Shown here: positions 59,634 through 64,000 of the stretch, piece by piece
How the letters are laid out: each line of letters starts with the position of its first letter
How positions within the stretch are numbered: position 1 is the first letter of the stretch
NCBI GenBank assembly: GCA_958370325.1
Contig: CATXJW010000007.1
Location: 8,091 to 72,090, forward strand
Direction: 5' to 3'
DNA: 64,000 nt
Origin: an uncultured Collinsella sp.
Lineage (GTDB): Bacteria > Actinomycetota > Coriobacteriia > Coriobacteriales > Coriobacteriaceae
Position numbers and translations under genes: made by a program
The notes under the pieces: model-generated
Databases searched by the model: none
What the model was told of the DNA's origin: nothing
Seen by the model: only the letters and a program-made list of their open reading frames with translations

Positions 59634-60155
59634 ATGCCCCAGCAGTACAAAATCGACAAGGTTGCAGAGATCGAGTCCCGTATCGCCGAGAACGCCGGTC
59701 TGTTCGTCGTCAACTACAACGGTCTGACGGTTAAGCAGGCTCAGGAGCTGCGTCATCAGCTTCGCGAGTGCGGCGCCGAGATGAAGGTCTACAAGAACAA
59801 CCTGGTCAAGATCGCTCTCAAGAACCAGGAGCAGCCCGAGCTCGACGAGATCCTCGCCGGCCCCGTCGCTTATGTGTTCTACGAGTCCGAGCCGGTCGAG
59901 GCCGCTAAGGCCCTTAAGGACTTCTCCGCTCAGTCCAAGGGCGTCCTTGAGATCAAGGGCGGTATCTCCGACGGCAAGGCCGTTTCCGCTGATGATGTTA
60001 AGGCTATCGCCGAGCTGCCCACCAAGGATCAGCTTCTCGGCCAGATTGCCGGTCTCATCTCCGGTTTCGCTCGCGACATCGCTGTCTGCGTCAACGGCGT
60101 TTCCTCTGGTCTCGCTCGTTCGATCCAGCAGGTCTCCGAGCAGAAGGCAGCCTAA
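59634..60155 (+). CDS. rplJ: 50S ribosomal protein L10
   Basis: uL10 anchors L7/L12 dimers on the ribosome. The N-terminal domain contains VVNYNGLTVKQAQELR and KVYKNNLVKIAL; a C-terminal helix binds L12. It has 173 aa and the ribosome site GAGGAGGTG. It is followed by rplL after 102 bp. Confidence 0.95.
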   Translation: MPQQYKIDKVAEIESRIAENAGLFVVNYNGLTVKQAQELRHQLRECGAEMKVYKNNLVKIALKNQEQPELDEILAGPVAYVFYESEPVEAAKALKDFSAQSKGVLEIKGGISDGKAVSADDVKAIAELPTKDQLLGQIAGLISGFARDIAVCVNGVSSGLARSIQQVSEQKAA

Positions 60156-60257
60156 TCGCTGTTTTCACCCGCGGCGGCAACGCCGCACCCCTGGCGCATT
60201 CGCGCCGTGTTTTAACTGATCTCCGTGCACAGACACGGAAACCGAAAGGACTTAGAA

Positions 60258-60635
60258 ATGGCTAAGCTTACCACCGATGAGATCATCGATGCTCTTAAGG
60301 AAATGACCCTTCTCGAGGCTTCCGAGCTCGTCAAGGCTATCGAGGACACCTTCGGCGTTTCCGCCGCTGCTCCTGCCGCTGTTGTCGCCGCTCCCGCTGC
60401 TGGCGCTGCTGAGGCCGAGGAGAAGACCGAGTTTGACGTCGTGCTCGAGGGCTTCGGCGACAACAAGATCCAGGTCATCAAGGCCGTCCGTGAGCTCACC
60501 AGCCTTGGCCTGAAGGAGGCCAAGGAGGTCGTCGAGGGCGCTCCCAAGGCTGTTCTCGAGGGTGCCAAGAAGGAGGACGCCGAGGCTGCCAAGGAGAAGC
60601 TCGAGGCTGCTGGCGCTGCTGTCACCCTTAAGTAA
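60258..60635 (+). CDS. rplL: 50S ribosomal protein L7/L12
   Basis: The N-terminal dimerisation region (TDEIIDALKEMTLLEASELV), the Ala-rich hinge and the C-terminal EFDVVLEGFGDNKIQVIKAV domain are complete at 125 aa. ATG 60258 follows GAAAGGA. rpoB does not come next, unlike in most bacteria; a terminator and galU follow. Confidence 0.97.
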   Translation: MAKLTTDEIIDALKEMTLLEASELVKAIEDTFGVSAAAPAAVVAAPAAGAAEAEEKTEFDVVLEGFGDNKIQVIKAVRELTSLGLKEAKEVVEGAPKAVLEGAKKEDAEAAKEKLEAAGAAVTLK

Positions 60636-60663
60636 TCAGGCTTTCTCGCCAGATTTCTTTGCA

Positions 60664-60696
60664 GACGGGGTTCGCATTGCGAGTCCCGTCTTTTTT
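60664..60696 (+). terminator. Terminator after rplL
   Basis: GACGGGG/TCCCGTC with TTCGC/GCGAG inner pairing and TTTTTT. The 250 bp on to galU contain a loose CTCGGAATG/CATTCGAG inversion and TTAACGTTAA, but no gene I can support. Confidence 0.88.
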
Positions 60697-60948
60697 GTTA
60701 TGACCCCTCTATTTTGTTGGCTCGGAATGCAAATTGCTGCCGTTTACGGTGCTTTGGGGTCGCTACCGTTGGTCGATAAAATTGCACCATTCGAGCAATA
60801 ATTTGCGTTGACCTGCTGAAGAATGGCGCTTGCCTGCATTAACGTTAATTAGCGGCGGTAAGATAATTCGGTATCGCAATTTGGTCTGCGGCCGCCGTGC
60901 CGCACGCACAGGGCGCAACCTGCGCCTGCGAAAGGATCCTTGAATAAT

Positions 60949-61857
60949 ATGAAGGCAATCATCCCCGCCGCCGGTCTTGGCACGCGTTTTCTGCCTGGCA
61001 CTAAGTGCACGCCCAAAGAGATGCTGCCGGTTCTCGACAAGCCGGTCATCCAGTATGTCGTCGAGGAGGCGCTCGACCCCGAGGAGGTCGACGACGCCAT
61101 CATCGTTACCTCGCCCGGCAAGCCCGAGCTGTTGAACTACTTCCAGCCCGACCGTTCGCTCGAGAACCTGCTGCGCGAGCGCGGTAAGGACGCCTACGCC
61201 GACGCTGTCGCTCATGCGGGCGGTATGCCGGTCGACTTCCGTTATCAGTACGAGCCCAAGGGCCTCGGTCACGCCATTCGCTCTGCTGCCGACGCTGTGG
61301 CAGGGGAGAACTTCCTGGTTCTTCTGGGCGACTACGTTGTGCCCAACCGCGACATCTGCGACAAGATGCTGGCCGTCTCCAAGGAGCACGGTGGCGCTTC
61401 GGTTATCGCCGTTGCCGCGTGCGCTCCCGAAGAAGTCAGCCGCTATGGCGTTATCGCCGGCGATCGCGTGGGCTCTCTTGAGGGCTTCGAGGATGCCGCC
61501 GACGACGAGCCCGGTGCCGTTTGGCGCATCGGCGGGCTGGTTGAGAAGCCCGCTCCCGAGGCGGCTCCGTCTAACCTGTACATTGTCGGTCGCTACCTGC
61601 TGAGCCCGCTGGTCATGGACCTCCTGGCCGATCAGCAGGCCGGCAAGGGCGGCGAGATCCAGCTTACCGACGCCATGGCTCGCTCGCTCGACCGCGAGGC
61701 CATGTACGCTGTCGTCATCGATCCGCTGTCGGGCTACGATACCGGTACCCCGTCTGGCTGGATGGCCACCAACGCCCTCATGGCTGCAAACGATCCTCGC
61801 TTTGCCGGCGCCTTCTGGGACGCTATCGACGAGCGCGGCGGTTTGATGCGCAAATAA
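60949..61857 (+). CDS. galU: UTP-glucose-1-phosphate uridylyltransferase
   Basis: GalU makes UDP-glucose for cell-surface glycans. The nucleotide loop AIIPAAGLGTRFLPGTK, PKEMLPVLDKPVIQY, GLGHAI and GLVEKP are diagnostic. I use ATG 60949; a TTG three codons earlier (60940) has the GAAAGGA site closer and could be the real start. It is monocistronic, ending at a strong terminator. Confidence 0.93.
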   Translation: MKAIIPAAGLGTRFLPGTKCTPKEMLPVLDKPVIQYVVEEALDPEEVDDAIIVTSPGKPELLNYFQPDRSLENLLRERGKDAYADAVAHAGGMPVDFRYQYEPKGLGHAIRSAADAVAGENFLVLLGDYVVPNRDICDKMLAVSKEHGGASVIAVAACAPEEVSRYGVIAGDRVGSLEGFEDAADDEPGAVWRIGGLVEKPAPEAAPSNLYIVGRYLLSPLVMDLLADQQAGKGGEIQLTDAMARSLDREAMYAVVIDPLSGYDTGTPSGWMATNALMAANDPRFAGAFWDAIDERGGLMRK

Positions 61858-61878
61858 GCCTTTGGGCATCGACATTTA

Positions 61879-61911
61879 CGGGTGCGGGCTTCGGTCTGCA
61901 CCCGTTTTTTT
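61879..61911 (+). terminator. Terminator after galU
   Basis: CGGGTGC/GCACCCG stem with a 12-base loop and seven T. Confidence 0.9.
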
Positions 61912-61917
61912 CAGCCA

Positions 61918-61948
61918 ATGTGACAAAGGGGCAGTCCCTTTGTCACAT
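61918..61948. repeat. ATGTGACAAAGGG palindrome
   Basis: Perfect 13-bp arms ATGTGACAAAGGG and CCCTTTGTCACAT around GCAGT. The shape and the ACAAAGG...CCTTTGT core resemble the AAAGGTGCCTGTCCCC hairpins elsewhere in the window. Confidence 0.65.
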
Positions 61949-61977
61949 CCTGCCGCTTCACCTGATTTCCTTCCAAG

Positions 61978-62005
61978 CAAAAGGGCCGTCCCGTGAGGGG
62001 CGGCC
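61978..62005 (-). terminator. Terminator of the propeller/zinc-ribbon gene
   Basis: Read on the minus strand, GGGCCGCCCC/GGACGGCCC folds around TCAC and is followed by TTTTGCTT. Confidence 0.75.
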
Positions 62006-62035
62006 CGATTTGGCTGCGTGTTTGCTTGTCAGATG

Positions 62036-63648
62036 CTATTCGACCGGATGGCCGCACTTAGCACAGAACTTAGACCCCGGAACAAGCGGGTTACCGCAAT
62101 GATTACAGAATCGTGGCGCGGAAGAAGAAATTGCTGGTTGGGAAGTGGCGCTGGTGCATGGGGTCGCCTGTTGGTCCTTTTTCCCGCGTCGGCCATGCTT
62201 TTGCTTCTTTGCCCCGGCCGCCGAGTTGGAAGCGTCGACCTTGACGCCGGAACGCTTCTTGCGACGGCGGACGCAAACGATCAGCGTACCGCCGATAACC
62301 AGTACAAGGACAATGCCACCACCAATCACAACCGGCAGGTTGTTCTTGGTAAAGAACAGCGCATCGTCGATTACGCTATGCGGGATATTCGACCTGAGAA
62401 TGTCGATATGCAGCTTGTCGGAATCATTCTTGTCGTCGTAGGCGACGAGTATCTTCTGGTCTCCATCTATGAACTGAAGTTTTCCTACATTTTCGGTTTT
62501 AATTGGCAGCTTAGTTTTCTGCCCGGTGCTTGTCTCTGCGAGATATATAGAAGTGGTTGTTCTGTAATCTTCGCCATCAGCATCGGAGTCCGAATTAGAT
62601 TCTGAATTTGAGGTGGCGCTTTTTTCGAGACTGACAAGCGTCATGTCACCATGCTCGGAAAAGTCCCGGAAACCGTAATGAGAGTCGTCTGTATCCTTAA
62701 ACGCGGGACTGATCGTTCCGATTTCCTTGCCATTGTCATTGATCAGTGCGTACTGAATGGAATCCCAATCTGCTTCATTATTTTTCCGGCTAATCTTGGC
62801 GGCAAACAGGAAGTTGTCATAAGGGATCGCGAAGTTAAACAACTGGCCATCTGCGAGGAATTCTACATTTCCATCGTAGTCGAATTTCGCCAGAGTGTCG
62901 CAAATGCTACCGCCGACATATACAGTGTCTGATCCTGCCTTCTTTCGCATACATCCCGAAGGAATGCCACCCGAAAAAGGTATTGCTTGAGTCTTCGTCG
63001 ATCCACTCGACGTATCTATAGTCGTCAGCTTGGACAATCCGTCATCGCCTAAAGAGGTTACATAAAGCCGCTTTCCATCGTTCGACAGTAGGTAGTCCTT
63101 GTCGGTTTTGCCGCATTTATATGATTCGATCATCTTGTTGGCTTCAAGATCGTAAACGTCAATCCGCTTTAAATCAGAATCCTCATTTTCGTATGCAATG
63201 GCGGCAACTTTGCCGTTCGTTGAAAGATCAACATTTGTTTCTGCATATTTTTTACGTTCGATGGGGTGGGTGCTTGTCTTCTGGTCATCAACCGAATAGA
63301 TGGCGAGGTTGTTACCGTCAAGCCAAGTGACACATCCCGCTTGCGTATGTACGGATTCAAGACTGGCTTTCGGTATCTTGATGTCCTTGGTCGATCCATT
63401 CGAGAGATCGAGAACGGAATAGTCTTCATCCTCATCGTCGGTGCGCTGATAGGTACTTATGATCGCATAGTCCTCGTCGTCCGTAAGAGCCTCGATGGTC
63501 GTGTTCTTAAAGGTGTACGACTTTTCCAGCTCAGGTGTCGGCAGGCCGTCAGCTAATGCTGCGGGGGGGCGGCCAGCGGGGTCAGCGCCGCTACGATGCC
63601 GATTGTGGCTGCGGCAATCCTCCCGCCTTTTCGGATGCTCTTAAACAT
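62036..63648 (-). CDS. Membrane beta-propeller-like protein with zinc ribbon, frameshifted in a poly-C tract
   Basis: The frame starts at ATG 63648 (GAAAGGA before it) with a signal peptide (MFKSIRKGGRIAAATIGIVA) but stops after 30-odd residues. Adding one C to the 7-C run at 63564-63570 joins it to a 500-residue frame with no stop. That frame has propeller-like repeats (SVLDLSNGSTKDIKIPKA, LAIYSVDDQKTS, KRIDVYDLEANKM, YVTSLGDDGLSKLTTIDTS), a transmembrane helix, CVRRRKKR and a C-terminal zinc ribbon (FCNHCG, FCAKCGHPVE). Without the correction, translation could begin only at the internal ATG 63133. Confidence 0.75.
63564..63570 (-). repeat. Poly-C tract (7 C on the coding strand) at the frameshift
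   Basis: The run sits at the end of the signal peptide. With seven C the frame reaches TAG within three codons; with eight it reads through to the full-length protein. Confidence 0.8.
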
Positions 63649-64000
63649 GGCGATCCTTTCTTTAGGCTATAAGTAACTATCCAGTATCTTCATGCCGGAT
63701 TCGAAGGATCTGTTGCGCAACATTGCCAAACGGGTGCAACAAGGCGGCAGCCCCTTTGCCATAACCTGCCGGAAACTGCGACCCAGTTTGGGGCCTCAAA
63801 ACGGGATGAACTTTCCGCCTGATCAACCCTCGCCGCCATTCCGCCATTCAGCGGCGCGCATCAGCAGTCTCGTTCACATAAAATATATGAACAGGTGTTC
63901 GATACATACCTATCTACCTGCATCTTTTCTGTCGAAAAACTTTGTTACTCCAAAAACTCAATCGCGTCAAGGCTTTTCTTGCCCAACGGTCGGTACCTGA
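63649..64000. other. Intergenic end of window
   Basis: No convincing gene. A GC-poor stretch at 63870-63900 contains GTTCACAT/ATGAAC inversions and could be a promoter region for a gene beyond the window. A plus-strand frame from 63692 has no ribosome site and no family character. Confidence 0.5.
63889..63901 (+). promoter_or_regulatory. Possible LexA (SOS) box
   Basis: GAACAGGTGTTCG fits the Gram-positive pattern CGAACnnnnGTTCG on the opposite strand with one terminal mismatch, within an AT-rich promoter-like stretch. Confidence 0.35.

Noticed and set aside
63692..64000. 102-codon frame running off the window end
   Set aside because: No ribosome site, irregular composition and no recognisable motif.

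Overview
The window reads as chromosomal DNA of a high-GC, Gram-positive anaerobe of the Coriobacteriia, most likely Collinsella or a close relative. That assignment is an inference from base composition, protein character and gene order, since no database search was possible. Genes are dense on both strands and almost all are housekeeping. There is no CRISPR array, prophage or intact insertion sequence. The gaps between genes are unusual: many hold long, well-preserved inverted repeats belonging to several sequence families.

Region by region. 1-3.6 kb: arginine biosynthesis argJ-argB-argD, with argJ cut by the window edge. 3.6-4.4 kb: a palindrome-flanked AT-rich element, then a ~187-bp tandem repeat that copies the 3' end of the adjacent tRNA-Val. 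4.6-16.7 kb: asnB, murE, a HAD phosphatase, murI, rph, rdgB, dtd, veg, ispE, tRNA-Pro, tatA, greA and a lysS with a C-terminal tRNA-binding domain. 17-26 kb: a ThrE-type exporter, clpC, pepD, a hipBA-like pair on the minus strand, and mntP behind a yybP-ykoY manganese riboswitch. 26.2-31.7 kb: disA-ispD-ispF-cysS-rlmB-yacP. 31.7-32.8 kb: tRNA-Thr inside a 1-kb gap packed with hairpins. 32.8-37.2 kb: tRNA-Tyr/Thr/Met-tuf, then rpmG-tRNA-Trp-secE-nusG-rplK-rplA.

37.3-49.3 kb is mostly minus strand. It holds a metallophosphoesterase translationally coupled to a ParB-like/BMP-domain fusion protein, a MscS channel, a cell-surface 5'-nucleotidase with a LAATG sorting motif, a three-gene ABC uptake system with a WYL regulator, asnS and a PTS EIIA protein. 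49.5-59.1 kb: an esterase, a small unknown protein, a FeoA-FeoB fusion, a YbaK-family protein, a sugar-efflux MFS protein, a GH13 glucosidase, a hypoxanthine-DNA-glycosylase-like protein, an unknown minus-strand gene and an aminotransferase. 59.2-64 kb: a ~216-bp giant hairpin, an attenuator-like rplJ leader, rplJ-rplL, galU, and a membrane beta-propeller/zinc-ribbon protein broken by one base in a poly-C tract.

Much of the content serves translation (ribosomal proteins, EF-Tu, NusG, four aminoacyl-tRNA synthetase or editing genes, seven tRNAs), cell-wall and isoprenoid precursors (murE, murI, ispE/D/F), nucleotide hygiene (rdgB, disA, glycosylase) and metal homeostasis (mntP, feoB). The most promising leads are the ParB-like/BMP fusion coupled to a phosphoesterase with an altered metal site, the possibly phase-variable surface protein, the tRNA-tail tandem repeat, and the collection of giant intergenic palindromes. 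rplKA and rplJL, normally adjacent, are separated here by about 22 kb.
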